Origin: Sphingobium_A sp965228065
GTDB lineage: Bacteria > Pseudomonadota > Alphaproteobacteria > Sphingomonadales > Sphingomonadaceae
Length of the DNA: 64,000 nt
Direction: 5' to 3'
NCBI GenBank assembly: GCA_965228065.1
Contig: OZ245788.1
Location: 4,836,001-4,900,000, forward strand
Made by a program: the position numbers and the translations under genes
Shown here: positions 46,052 through 55,359 of the stretch, piece by piece
Layout: each line of letters begins with the position of its first letter
How positions within the stretch are numbered: position 1 is the first letter of the stretch
The notes under the pieces: model-generated
Told to the model about the DNA's origin: nothing
What the model saw: the letters and a program-made list of their open reading frames with translations, nothing else
The model's database searches: none

Positions 46052-46549
46052 ATGGCGCAACTGTCCATCGACGATATCGATCGTCAAATCCTGGCTCTTC
46101 TGCAGGGCGACGGGCGCATGACCAATGTCGAGCTCGCCTCGCGCGTCGGGCTGACGGCCCCTCCCTGCCTGCGGCGCGTCCGCAGTCTGGAGGATGCCGG
46201 CGTGATCCAGGGCTATAATGCCCGGCTCGATCAGGCGGCACTGGGATATGGAATCACCATCTTTGCTATGGTCAGCCTGAAAAGCCAGGCGGAGGCGGAT
46301 CTGCAGGCGTTCGAGCATCATGTTGCCGACCTTCCGGAAGTCCGCGAATGCTACATGCTCAACGGTGAGATCGATTTCCTGCTCAAGATCGTCGCGCGCG
46401 ATCTCCAGAGCTTCCAGAACTTCCTGACCTCCAAGCTCACGCCGGCCCCCAATGTGGTCAGCGTGAAGACGTCACTGACCATCCGCCGTTCCAAATACGC
46501 GCCGGGCGTGCCGCTGGAGGATGTCGAGATTCCCCCCCGCGAAGGCTGA
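46052..46549 (+). CDS. Lrp/AsnC family transcriptional regulator
   Basis: A 165-residue regulator of normal family length. The N-terminal HTH is DDIDRQILALLQGDGRMTNV then ELASRVGLTAPPCLRRVRSL, followed by the RAM effector domain (VSLKSQAEADLQAFEHHVAD, EVRECYMLNGEIDFLLKIV). It probably senses an amino acid. A promoter and an inverted repeat that may be its own operator lie immediately upstream. It is divergent from the histidine-kinase gene. A strong bidirectional terminator follows. Confidence 0.93.
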   Translation: MAQLSIDDIDRQILALLQGDGRMTNVELASRVGLTAPPCLRRVRSLEDAGVIQGYNARLDQAALGYGITIFAMVSLKSQAEADLQAFEHHVADLPEVRECYMLNGEIDFLLKIVARDLQSFQNFLTSKLTPAPNVVSVKTSLTIRRSKYAPGVPLEDVEIPPREG

Positions 46550-46584
46550 ACCGCGGAGCGCGCATCAACCTCCTACTGCCCAAC

Positions 46585-46622
46585 AAAAAAGGGCGGAGGC
46601 TTGTAAGCCTCCGCCCTTTTTT
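46585..46622. terminator. Strong bidirectional intrinsic terminator
   Basis: An 18-base perfect stem (46585-46602 and 46605-46622) with loop GT, including six A/T pairs at its base that provide T runs on both strands. It serves the Lrp gene and the convergent TPR gene. Confidence 0.95.
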
Positions 46623-46641
46623 TGTCGGACGTATCGGCTGC

Positions 46642-47889
46642 TCAGGCGGCCGTATCGATCCAGGCTGTCCAATATTGCGCGATGCCCGAACGAGGTGCGG
46701 TCTGCACCTTGGCAAAGGCGGCCTTGGCGGCATCCTTCTGCCCCTGCCGCGCCAGCGCAATGCCGAGACGGGTGTTCACTTCATCGGCATCGACGCCACC
46801 TTTGGTGAGCGCCAGTTGGTAGAGCGAGACGGCTTTGGCATAATCGCCATAGCCCAGATAGGCATTGGCGACGCCCGCAGCACCGACGCCGTTGGCGGCG
46901 CTCGCCACACCCTTCTCCTCGGCAGCAAGCGAAGCCTTGTCGCTCGCGGCCTTGGCGGTGACTTCCTTGTGGAGCTCTGCCACGTCGGGGCTGGTGCCCG
47001 GCGACTTGCTGGCCTTCAGATGATCGAGAACCATCTTGGCCTCGCCGGGAAGGCCGGCACGGCTCGCCAGATAGGCATATTCATAGTGATCCTTCTCGCC
47101 CGCAAGCGAGTCGGACGCAAGCATCAGTCGATAGAGATCGATCAGCGGCTTGTCGGTCGGGTTCTGGCTGTCGCGGAACACGATCAGCGCGGTCCGCCAA
47201 TTTTCAGGCGTGGGATACGCCTTCACATGCATGATGGTCCACTTGGTGACCTCTGCGTTCAGCTTGCCCTTATAGGCCTGGCCGAAACCGAATTTGTACC
47301 AATCCTCGGGCGGCTTGCGGCCGGCCGCGGTCTCGGCGGCCAAGGCCTTTTCGAGCGCTGCCAGCACCTGCTGATACCGTCCGGTATCGGCATAGATCTT
47401 GGCCTGGCTCAGATAGAGGTCGGTATTGACGTAGTTCGCGGCTGCGGCGGCCGTATACTCGGCCTCCGCCTTCGCATAATCCTTGCGATCGGATGCGAAC
47501 TTGCCGGCGAAGAAGTGATATTTGCCGACATCGGCAGGAGGGACCATACCGCTGGCGAGCATCGCGCCGAGCGCCTTTTCCTGTGCAATGACGTTCTGCG
47601 ACTTGGTGGCCGCATCGAGCCGGTACTGATTCAGGAAATACACTTCGTCAGGCGCCTTCGCGGCAGGCTCTGCCGCATCGATCGCAGCGAGCGTGCCAGG
47701 CCAGTCCTGCGCCTTATAAGCCTTGTCGATTGGCCCCGCAGCCTCTCGAAACTCTTTGCTGAGCTTGAGCTGCTTCGGTTTTTCAGCCTCTTCCTTCGGC
47801 TTCTTCTGCGCCTGCGCAGGGATCGCCGCCATCGACACGGAGCCCAGCGCGAGCGCGAGTCCGAGCGCCGTCTTCGATACCAACTTCAT
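46642..47889 (-). CDS. Secreted TPR-like protein
   Basis: A 415-residue protein with a signal peptide (MKLVSKTALGLALALGSVSM ... PAQA) and helical-repeat sequence throughout: DYAKAEAEYTAAAAANYVNT, YQQVLAALEKALAAET, GDYAKAVSLYQLALTKGGVD and RLGIALARQGQKDAAKAAFA. Likely periplasmic. The ATG at 47889 has GGAG nine bases upstream; one at 47904 would add five residues. Function unknown; its lone transcription unit ends at the bidirectional terminator. Confidence 0.82.
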   Translation of the reverse strand: MKLVSKTALGLALALGSVSMAAIPAQAQKKPKEEAEKPKQLKLSKEFREAAGPIDKAYKAQDWPGTLAAIDAAEPAAKAPDEVYFLNQYRLDAATKSQNVIAQEKALGAMLASGMVPPADVGKYHFFAGKFASDRKDYAKAEAEYTAAAAANYVNTDLYLSQAKIYADTGRYQQVLAALEKALAAETAAGRKPPEDWYKFGFGQAYKGKLNAEVTKWTIMHVKAYPTPENWRTALIVFRDSQNPTDKPLIDLYRLMLASDSLAGEKDHYEYAYLASRAGLPGEAKMVLDHLKASKSPGTSPDVAELHKEVTAKAASDKASLAAEEKGVASAANGVGAAGVANAYLGYGDYAKAVSLYQLALTKGGVDADEVNTRLGIALARQGQKDAAKAAFAKVQTAPRSGIAQYWTAWIDTAA

Positions 47890-48084
47890 TGATCGTTTCT
47901 CCATCTTGATCGAATGGCCGCGCTGTGGCCGCGCGTTCGTAAACGCTGCCTAATCGCGCCCGCCGCGTGGCACAAGTCTCACAACTGCGTGCCCCTCTTC
48001 GAGTTCCGGCGCTGAACTGCGGTTGAACGTCGATCCGCGCTATCGCTTTGACGCGATGGAGGGCGATGGTCTACCGGGCGCGCA

Positions 48085-48840
48085 ATGTTGGCCTTTCTCT
48101 CCCCCGCGAAATCCCTGGACTATGGCTCTGGAATCCCAGCCATTGGCCCGACGAGCCCTCGCTTCGAATCGGAATCCGCAATCCTTGCCGATGCCGCCGC
48201 GGATTTGTCCGCGCAGCGGCTGATGGCGATCATGGACATTTCCGAAAATCTCGCCGTTCTCAATGTCGAGCGCTACGCGAACTTCGCGAATCTGCCGACG
48301 CGTCCGGCGATCTACGCCTTTGCCGGCGACGTCTATGTCGGCTTCGAGGCACGGACGCTCGATGAAGACGCCATCCATTTCGCCCAGGACCATGTGCGGA
48401 TTCTGTCGGGCCTGTACGGCCTGCTCCGACCGCTCGATGAGATCCGCCCCTACCGGCTGGAAATGGGCACGCGCTGGGCACCCGCGAGCGGCGACCTGTA
48501 TGGTTTTTGGGGCCAACGGATCGCAGATCTGGCGATGGCCGACCTGAAAGCGGAGGGATCCGGCACCATCGTCAATCTCGCCAGCCGCGAATATTGGGCG
48601 GCGGTGGAAGGCCGACTCGATCCCGGCACCCGCGTGATCACCATCGATTTCCGCGAACAAGGCCCCGCAGGCCTCCGCTTCAACAGCTTCGCCGCGAAGC
48701 GGGCACGCGGCATGATGGCCAGATTCATCTGCGAACATCACCATCGCGATGCAGAAGCACTCAAGAGCTTCGACACCGATGGATATCGCTATGAGCCCGA
48801 AGGCAGCGACGAGACGCTATGGCGCTTCGTACGGCGCTGA
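48085..48840 (+). CDS. yaaA: Peroxide stress protein YaaA
   Basis: A 251-residue DUF328/YaaA protein, the usual length. It starts MLAFLSPAKSLDY and holds DVYVGFEARTLDED, ILSGLYGLLRPLDEIRPYRL, and INLASREY-like NLASREYWAAV; the end KSFDTDGYRYEPEGSDE is also characteristic. In E. coli YaaA limits intracellular iron under hydrogen peroxide stress; the fold binds DNA in vitro. It stands alone between the TPR gene and gyrA. Confidence 0.93.
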   Translation: MLAFLSPAKSLDYGSGIPAIGPTSPRFESESAILADAAADLSAQRLMAIMDISENLAVLNVERYANFANLPTRPAIYAFAGDVYVGFEARTLDEDAIHFAQDHVRILSGLYGLLRPLDEIRPYRLEMGTRWAPASGDLYGFWGQRIADLAMADLKAEGSGTIVNLASREYWAAVEGRLDPGTRVITIDFREQGPAGLRFNSFAAKRARGMMARFICEHHHRDAEALKSFDTDGYRYEPEGSDETLWRFVRR

Positions 48841-49001
48841 GGTCGGAAAGCCGCTCCCCCACCCCTGGAACGCGCCGCAGCGTATTTTCGGGCCATCTCA
48901 TCCCCCTCACGCGGGCGCGTGCGTACGTGCGAGGGGTGGCGCTGCCGCCGCCCTTGGGCTAGGATGTGTCATCGACCCGAAACAAATCTGAAAGCACAAA
49001 A

Positions 49002-51749
49002 TTGAGCACCGACGAGACCGTCCTCGCCGACCCTTCGGACATTACCCCGATCAACATCGTCGATGAGATGAAGTCGAGCTATCTCGACTATGCGATGTCG
49101 GTGATCGTCAGCCGCGCGCTGCCCGATGTGCGTGACGGCCTGAAGCCGGTTCACCGCCGCATTCTCTATGCCTGCCAGGAAGCGGGCTATGTCGCGGGCC
49201 GTCCCTATCGCAAGTGCAGCCGCATCGTCGGCGACGTCATGGGTAAATATCACCCGCATGGCGACAGCGCGATCTACATGGCCCTCGCCCGTCTGGCGCA
49301 GGACTGGTCGATGCGCGTCATGCTGATCGACGGTCAGGGCAATTTCGGATCGATGGATCCCGACGAACCTGCGGCAATGCGATATACCGAGGCCCGCCTG
49401 GCCAAGGTGACCAATTATCTGCTCGAGGATCTCGACAAGGATACGGTCGATTTCACGCCGAACTATGACGCGTCGGAAACCGAGCCGCAGGTTCTGCCCG
49501 CGCGCTTCCCCAATCTGCTGGTCAACGGCGCCGGCGGCATCGCGGTCGGCATGGCGACCAATATCCCGCCGCACAATCTGGGCGAAGTCATCGACGCCTG
49601 CCTTGCCTATATCGATCGCGGCGTGCTGGGCGGTGAAGAGGTCACCATCGATGATCTGATCCAGATCGTTCCCGGCCCTGATTTCCCGACCGGCGCACTG
49701 ATCCTGGGCCAGCATGGCGCCCGCTCCGCCTATCACACCGGGCGCGGCTCGATCATCATGCGGTCCAAGCATGTCGTCGAGGAAGGTCGGGGCGATCGCC
49801 GTTCGATCGTGCTCACCGAGATCCCCTATCAGACCGGCAAGAACAATCTGGTCGAAAAGATCGCCGAAGCCGCCAAGGACAAGCGGATCGAAGGCATTTC
49901 CGATATTCGCGACGAATCCAACCGGCTCGGCGTGCGCATCGTCATCGACCTGAAGCGCGACGCGACACCCGATGTGGTGCTCAACCAGCTCTGGCGCCAC
50001 ACCCCAGCGCAGAACAGCTTCCCGGCCAATATGCTCGCCATTCGTGGCGGCCGCCCCGAATTGCTGAACCTGCGCGACATCATTGAGGCCTTCGTCACCT
50101 TCCGCGAAGAGGTAATCACCCGCCGTTCCAAGTTCGAGCTGATGAAAGCGCGCGAGCGCGCGCACCTCTTGCTCGGCCTCGTCATCGCGGTCAGCAATCT
50201 GGACGAGGTCGTCCGCATCATCCGGGGCTCGTCGAGCCCCGCCGAAGCGCGTGCGGCATTGCTTGCGCGCGAATGGCCGGTTGCGGAGATCGCGGGCTAT
50301 ATCCGCCTGGTCGAAGCGGTCGATCACGAGGTCGAAGGCGACAGCTACAAGCTGTCCGAACTCCAGGTCCGCGCGATCCTTGACCTGCGTCTGCATCGCC
50401 TGACAGCGCTGGGCCGCGACGAAATCGGCAACGAGCTCAAGATCCTCGCCGACAGCATCGCCGAATTGCTCTCCATCCTGGCGGATCGTATCAAGCTGTA
50501 TGGCGTGATGCGCGGCGAGATCCAGGCGGTTCGCGACGAGTTCGCAACCCCGCGCAGGACGCAGATCGCCCCCGCCGCAGACGGCATCGACGACGAGGAT
50601 CTGATCGAGCGCGAGGAAATGGTCGTCACCGTCACGCTGGGCGGCTATATCAAGCGCACCAGCCTCGACACCTTCCGCGCGCAGAAGCGCGGCGGCAAGG
50701 GGCGCGCCGGCATGGCGACGAAGGACGAGGACGCCGTCACCGAATTGTTCGTTACCTCCACGCACACACCGGTGCTGTTCTTCTCCACGCATGGCAAAGT
50801 CTATCGCATGAAGGTCTGGCGCCTGCCCGAGGGCGCGCCGGCGACACGCGGCCGATCGATGAACAATCTTCTGCCGCTGGCGGAGGGTGAAACCATCTCG
50901 ACGGTGCTGCCATTGCCCGAAGACGAGTCCGAATGGGCGAAGCTGCACGTCATCTTCGCGACCGCGCATGGCGGCGTCCGTCGCAACAGCATGGATTCCT
51001 TCTCGAACGTGCCAACCAACGGCAAGTTCGCGATGCGCTTCGAGGAAGATGCGACCGACCGGCTGATCGGCGTGGCACTGCTGACCGAGGAGGACGACGT
51101 CCTGCTCGCAACCCGCCAGGGCAAGGCCATCCGCTTCGAATCGACCGCGGTGCGCGAGTTCCAGAGCCGCACCTCGACCGGCGTGCGCGGCATCACGCTG
51201 AAGGAAGACGACGAGGTCATCTCGCTCTCGATCCTGCGTGGTTCGGATGCCTCCACCGAAGAGCGCGAGGCCTATCTTCGCGCTGCACCGTGGAAGGAAA
51301 ACGAGAACGAATCGACACTGTCGCCCGATCGGATGAAGCAGCTCGAGGACGCGGAGGAGTTCATTCTCACGGTCTGCGCCAACGGCTATGGCAAGCGCAG
51401 TTCGGCCTATGAGTATCGCCGCACCAATCGCGGCGGCCAGGGCATCACCAATATCGATAATATCGGGCGCAACGGTCCGGTCGTCGCAAGCTTCCCCGCG
51501 CATGCACATGAACAACTCATGCTGGTCACCGATCAGGCGAAGCTGATCCGTATGGGCCTGGACACGCTGCGCGTCATCGGCCGCGGCAGTGCCGGCGTCC
51601 GCCTGTTCAACGTGTCCGACAACGAGCATGTCGTCAGCGCCGCGAAGATCGAGGAAAGCGACGAGGAAACGGAAACGGAGACCGGGGCGGAGACCAACGC
51701 CGATACCGTGGCCGACACCGGAAGCGAGGGTATCGACGGCACCGAATGA
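49002..51749 (+). CDS. gyrA: DNA gyrase subunit A
   Basis: A ~915-residue GyrA with the winged-helix/tower breakage domain and six-bladed C-terminal domain (GyrA box-like QKRGGKGRAGM). The catalytic tyrosine is in AAMRYTEARLAKV. In the quinolone region HPHGDSAIYMALARL, Ser83 (E. coli numbering) is kept but the position of Asp87 is Met (codon 49278-49280). I use the TTG at 49002, which gives the conserved start STDETVLADPSDITP; GTG at 48966 would add 12 residues, and neither has a good ribosome site. The acidic tail is Glu/Thr-rich. Confidence 0.97.
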   Translation: MSTDETVLADPSDITPINIVDEMKSSYLDYAMSVIVSRALPDVRDGLKPVHRRILYACQEAGYVAGRPYRKCSRIVGDVMGKYHPHGDSAIYMALARLAQDWSMRVMLIDGQGNFGSMDPDEPAAMRYTEARLAKVTNYLLEDLDKDTVDFTPNYDASETEPQVLPARFPNLLVNGAGGIAVGMATNIPPHNLGEVIDACLAYIDRGVLGGEEVTIDDLIQIVPGPDFPTGALILGQHGARSAYHTGRGSIIMRSKHVVEEGRGDRRSIVLTEIPYQTGKNNLVEKIAEAAKDKRIEGISDIRDESNRLGVRIVIDLKRDATPDVVLNQLWRHTPAQNSFPANMLAIRGGRPELLNLRDIIEAFVTFREEVITRRSKFELMKARERAHLLLGLVIAVSNLDEVVRIIRGSSSPAEARAALLAREWPVAEIAGYIRLVEAVDHEVEGDSYKLSELQVRAILDLRLHRLTALGRDEIGNELKILADSIAELLSILADRIKLYGVMRGEIQAVRDEFATPRRTQIAPAADGIDDEDLIEREEMVVTVTLGGYIKRTSLDTFRAQKRGGKGRAGMATKDEDAVTELFVTSTHTPVLFFSTHGKVYRMKVWRLPEGAPATRGRSMNNLLPLAEGETISTVLPLPEDESEWAKLHVIFATAHGGVRRNSMDSFSNVPTNGKFAMRFEEDATDRLIGVALLTEEDDVLLATRQGKAIRFESTAVREFQSRTSTGVRGITLKEDDEVISLSILRGSDASTEEREAYLRAAPWKENENESTLSPDRMKQLEDAEEFILTVCANGYGKRSSAYEYRRTNRGGQGITNIDNIGRNGPVVASFPAHAHEQLMLVTDQAKLIRMGLDTLRVIGRGSAGVRLFNVSDNEHVVSAAKIEESDEETETETGAETNADTVADTGSEGIDGTE

Positions 51750-52192
51750 CCGACGCGATCAGCCGCATCGATCTGGACATCGCAATCAGCCGCTTCGCTT
51801 CCCAAAGCAAGCCGCACGATTTCTTCGTCATCGCGCTCGGATCGACGGTCGTACAGGCGATGCACGAAGAAGAGGGGAATTGCGTCGTCGTCGATTACCC
51901 GCATGTCGATCAGTCCGACGCGGAGGTTCTCGAGATGGAAGCCGTGCTTGCCATGCATGGCGAACTGTATCGCAAGCCGATCAGTAGGGATGAGGACTCT
52001 TCCGTCGTCTATTTTACACCTCATGATTCGGATTCCATCCGTGCATGCGCCTGGGCCGCTATCGATCATGCCCACGCCCGCACAGGCCTCGATCCTGTCC
52101 TTGAAAGCGGCGACGGAGCGCATATGCCGGCCAAGCCGGTTCGCCGCGGTTTCCTGAGCGGCGGCTGGAAGTCGATCTTCGGCGGCGACTGA
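51746..52192 (+). CDS. Protein of unknown function coupled to gyrA
   Basis: A 148-residue soluble protein whose ATG overlaps the gyrA stop as ATGA. It starts MTDAISRIDLDIAISRF and has a beta-rich middle (FFVIALGSTVVQAMH, CVVVDYPHVDQSD); the C-terminus is basic and glycine-rich (KPVRRGFLSGGWKSIFGGD). I do not recognise a family. The overlap suggests coexpression with gyrase, but a functional link is not shown. Confidence 0.7.
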   Translation: MTDAISRIDLDIAISRFASQSKPHDFFVIALGSTVVQAMHEEEGNCVVVDYPHVDQSDAEVLEMEAVLAMHGELYRKPISRDEDSSVVYFTPHDSDSIRACAWAAIDHAHARTGLDPVLESGDGAHMPAKPVRRGFLSGGWKSIFGGD

Positions 52193-52275
52193 CGCCTACC
52201 CCGTCTACCCCTAACTTTTCCGGAAAATTAAGCGTTTCGCGTTACTCACCGACACATGGTCCGCCGGCATCCGAC

Positions 52276-53457
52276 ATGGGCGTAGAGCCCGGAATTCCCG
52301 CGATGACACGCGGAGCGCCCGCCGGCCCCGCACCGGTGGCGGCGCTCGTCGAACCGTCCGCGCTCGATTCGGCGCTGTTGACCGGATGGCGAGATCTCGC
52401 CCGCCACGCCTCCGAACCCAATTGCTTTCTTCACCCCTGGTTTCTGCTGCCCAGCCTGACGCATTTGTCGGACGGGGCGGATATTCGTATCGCCATCGTC
52501 ACCATGGGCCGCCAGATGCTGGCGCTGATGCCGGTCTTTATCGCACCGACCTATGGCCGCATGCCTGCCACGCATGTCGAAACCTGGGTCCATGGCCAGA
52601 GCTTCCTCGGCACGCCGCTGATCCGTGTCGGCCATGAAACCGAGGCCGCCGCCGCACTGATCGGCCTGTTCGACAGTCACGACTGGGCGCGCGGATTCCT
52701 CCACATCACCCACATCGCCGAACACGGCCCGGTGCATCGCGGTTTCATCGATGCGGCTGCTGCGCGCGGCCGCCCGTGCGACACGGTCAATCACCGTTCG
52801 CGCGCACTGATCGAAAGCGATCTCGATGCCGACGCCTATGTCGAACAGGCGATCCGCGGCAAGAAACGCAAGGAATTCCGCAGGCTCGCCAATCGCCTGT
52901 CCGAGTTGGGCAATGTCGAGACCCGCGCCTTTGGCGCCGATGACGATGCCGCATCATGGTCCGCCGATTTCCTTCGCCTCGAAAGCGCCGGCTGGAAGGG
53001 CAGCGACGGCGAGGCGCTGGCAAACGAGACGGCAACGCGCAGCTTCTTCGAGGATGTCGTCACCGGCGCCGCCGACGCGCGCATGCTCGACATGCTGCGC
53101 ATCGATCTGGACGGCCGTGCCATCGCCATGCTGGTGAACTTCGCCACGCCGCCGGGCAGCTTCTCGTACAAGATCGCCTATGACGAGGATTATGCGCGTT
53201 TCTCCCCCGGCGTGCTGATCGAACTCGACAATATTGTGCGCGTCCTCGGTTCGGAGAACATCCGCTGGATGGACAGTTGCGCCGCCGAAGGCCATCCGAT
53301 GATCGACCGGCTCTGGACCGAACGTCGTTCGATCGTCCGCATCACGCTGCCACTGTCGGGCTTCGTGCGCCGCGCACAGTTCGCGCTGTGCCGTGCCGCC
53401 GAGAACGGGTCCGCAGCACTCCGGCGCCTGATCGCCGACAGGAAAGGTGGTTCATGA
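52276..53457 (+). CDS. GNAT-fold (BioF2/FemAB-like) acetyltransferase
   Basis: A 393-residue protein resembling the BioF2/FemAB-like double-GNAT group. A conserved core includes LHPWFLLPSL, EQAIRGKKRKEFRRLANRL, RLESAGWKGSDG, and SYKIAYDEDYARFSPGVLIE. Relatives transfer acyl or aminoacyl groups, often in envelope or polysaccharide synthesis. Its stop overlaps the start of the JmjC-like gene as ATGA. M at 52303 is an alternative start. The substrate is unknown. Confidence 0.8.
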   Translation: MGVEPGIPAMTRGAPAGPAPVAALVEPSALDSALLTGWRDLARHASEPNCFLHPWFLLPSLTHLSDGADIRIAIVTMGRQMLALMPVFIAPTYGRMPATHVETWVHGQSFLGTPLIRVGHETEAAAALIGLFDSHDWARGFLHITHIAEHGPVHRGFIDAAAARGRPCDTVNHRSRALIESDLDADAYVEQAIRGKKRKEFRRLANRLSELGNVETRAFGADDDAASWSADFLRLESAGWKGSDGEALANETATRSFFEDVVTGAADARMLDMLRIDLDGRAIAMLVNFATPPGSFSYKIAYDEDYARFSPGVLIELDNIVRVLGSENIRWMDSCAAEGHPMIDRLWTERRSIVRITLPLSGFVRRAQFALCRAAENGSAALRRLIADRKGGS

Positions 53458-54317
53458 CCGACATCCTCGCTTTTGACGATGCCTCGCGCGAAGCGCTGGC
53501 CGCCGTTTATCCGGAAACGCCCGCGATCATTCCGCACCGGCTGCTCGACCACCCGATGCTCACGCTGGAGGCCTTGGCGACACTCGGCGCGCGTCTGCCC
53601 GCCAGCAATGTCGAATATAACAGCGGCACGCTCCCCATCGGCGTCGATCCCGCGGCGACCCCGGGCAACGGTCTCGGCATCGAGGATACGATCCGTTCGA
53701 TCGAACAGAACGGATCGTGGATGGTACTCAAGAATGTCGAGCAGGACCCGGCTTATGCGGCGCTGCTCAATGGCGCATTGGCAGAGATCCTGCCCGTCAT
53801 CGATCCGGTGACCGGCGCGATGGACAAGCTGGAAGCATTCATTTTCGTCTCGTCACCCGACGCCGTCACGCCTTATCATTTCGATCCGGAGCACAACATC
53901 CTGCTCCAGATCCGCGGACAGAAGACGATGACGGTCTTTCCGCCCGACGATCCGGAACTGGCCGCGCCCGAAGCCCATGAGACCTTCCATCTCGGTGAGC
54001 ATCATCGCAACCTGCCCTGGCGGGACGGTTTTGCAGCCAAGGGCACAGCATTCACCTTGACGCCCGGCAAGGCGATCCATGTTCCCGTCAAGGCGCCGCA
54101 CTGGGTGAAGAACGGACCGGAAGTCTCGATCTCGCTCTCGGTCACATGGCGTTCGGACTGGAGCGCGAACGAGGCCAGCGCCCGTCTCGCCAACCATTAT
54201 CTCCGTAAGCTCGGCCTGGAGCCGAAGTCGCCCGGCCGCTTTCCCGAACGCAACATGGCGAAAGCGATCGCGCATCGCGCCTATGCCAAGGCCGTGCGAA
54301 CGGTGAAGAAGAGCTAG
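53454..54317 (+). CDS. JmjC/cupin-like putative Fe(II)/2-oxoglutarate dioxygenase
   Basis: A 287-residue protein with a cupin-like core. The iron-binding motif is HFD (H142, D144) in TPYHFDPEHNILLQIRGQK, with a possible distal histidine at H209 (KAIHVPVKAPHW) and K158 for 2-oxoglutarate. JmjC relatives hydroxylate proteins or small molecules. It is coupled to the acetyltransferase gene by a 4-base overlap. Its TAG shares three bases with the stop of the convergent gene (CTAG). The actual reaction is unknown. Confidence 0.8.
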   Translation: MTDILAFDDASREALAAVYPETPAIIPHRLLDHPMLTLEALATLGARLPASNVEYNSGTLPIGVDPAATPGNGLGIEDTIRSIEQNGSWMVLKNVEQDPAYAALLNGALAEILPVIDPVTGAMDKLEAFIFVSSPDAVTPYHFDPEHNILLQIRGQKTMTVFPPDDPELAAPEAHETFHLGEHHRNLPWRDGFAAKGTAFTLTPGKAIHVPVKAPHWVKNGPEVSISLSVTWRSDWSANEASARLANHYLRKLGLEPKSPGRFPERNMAKAIAHRAYAKAVRTVKKS

Positions 54318-54973
54318 GGCCGCTCTCTCAGCGAGCGTGTTACGCCCAGAAAGATCAGCACCTGGCCAAGATAATAGAGCAGCCAGATCGCCGGACTGAC
54401 CCAGATCGTGCCTTCCAGCGCGCCCATCTGCGCAAATATGAGCAGATCCGACAGCAGGAACATCATTGCGCCGAGCCCGGTGCGAAGCCGCGGAAAGCAG
54501 CTCGCCCAGGCCGCCGCTGCCATCGCGGCAACGAATATCGCATAAAGCGCGACGCCCGGCGCCTGTGCCCTGTCCCCCGGCAACGACCAGGCAATGAATG
54601 CACCCAGCGGCACCACGAGCAGCACAAGCATGCCCTGGCTGCCGGTCAAGGCCGTACGCCGATTGGCGAGATACAGAATGATCGCCACACCATGCGCAGC
54701 CATGAACGCGATCGCGCCAGCGGTCAGACCGATCGCTTCGAGCAAGACGTCGCCGAGTGCGCCCAATGCCAGCAGGAGCGCCAGCAGCCAGCCATCACGG
54801 CCCCGCGCCTCGATCGCTGCCGCAATCGCGAGCAATCCCACACCCGCGCCTTTCCACCCGGTGGTGAGATCATGCGACCAGGACAGTCCCTGGATCGGAA
54901 TATAGCTGAGCCCGAATGCGATGCTAAGCGCGACCAGTGCGCGCGATGTGGCGCTCAGGCCGGATTGTGGCAC
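54314..54973 (-). CDS. Lysoplasmalogenase-like (YhhN/TMEM86) membrane protein
   Basis: A 219-residue protein with eight hydrophobic segments. FLLSDLLIFAQMG and LGDVLLEAIG carry the acidic residues conserved in YhhN/TMEM86 proteins, which hydrolyse lysoplasmalogens in eukaryotes; most bacterial members are untested. The start is GTG at 54973 with GGAGG four bases upstream, overlapping the VOC gene end by 19 bases. Confidence 0.82.
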   Translation of the reverse strand: MPQSGLSATSRALVALSIAFGLSYIPIQGLSWSHDLTTGWKGAGVGLLAIAAAIEARGRDGWLLALLLALGALGDVLLEAIGLTAGAIAFMAAHGVAIILYLANRRTALTGSQGMLVLLVVPLGAFIAWSLPGDRAQAPGVALYAIFVAAMAAAAWASCFPRLRTGLGAMMFLLSDLLIFAQMGALEGTIWVSPAIWLLYYLGQVLIFLGVTRSLRERP

Positions 54974-55344
54974 ACGGCCTCCACATTGATACCGTCAGGA
55001 TCGAGCACGAAGGCCGCGTAATAATCCGGATGATAATGTGGTCTCAGGCCCGGCCCGCCATTGTCGGTTCCACCGGCGTCCAGCGCGGCGAGATGGAAGG
55101 CGTCGACGATCGCGCGATCCTCGACCCGAAAGGCGATATGCGTGCCCTGCCCCACACGCTCGTTATCACCAATCCAGAAAAATGGTTTGCCGCCTGCGCC
55201 AAACCCGACCGCCGTGCCGCCGGCCTCGGTCAATTCCGGCCCAACCTCCATTATCTCGACAATGCCGAGCGGGGCGAGCGCCTTGGCATAGAAGGTGCGC
55301 GACCGCACCAGATCCGAAACCGCGACACCGATATGGTCCAGCAT
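54955..55344 (-). CDS. VOC family (glyoxalase-like) protein
   Basis: A 129-residue single-domain VOC protein. It begins MLDHIGVAVSDLVRSRTFYA and has FWIGDNERVGQGTHIAFRVE, then YYAAFVLDPDGINVEAVCH, which supplies the metal-binding His/Glu positions of lactoylglutathione lyase-type proteins. It probably binds a metal, with an unknown reaction. A DUF488 gene stands 15 bases upstream on the same strand. Confidence 0.88.
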   Translation of the reverse strand: MLDHIGVAVSDLVRSRTFYAKALAPLGIVEIMEVGPELTEAGGTAVGFGAGGKPFFWIGDNERVGQGTHIAFRVEDRAIVDAFHLAALDAGGTDNGGPGLRPHYHPDYYAAFVLDPDGINVEAVCHNPA

Positions 55345-55359
55345 GGTGGCGTCCTCCTG

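Noticed and set aside
48969..51629. An 886-codon open frame antisense to gyrA
   Set aside because: It runs exactly opposite gyrA and its translation has no recognisable domains; long antisense frames are expected in high-GC genes.
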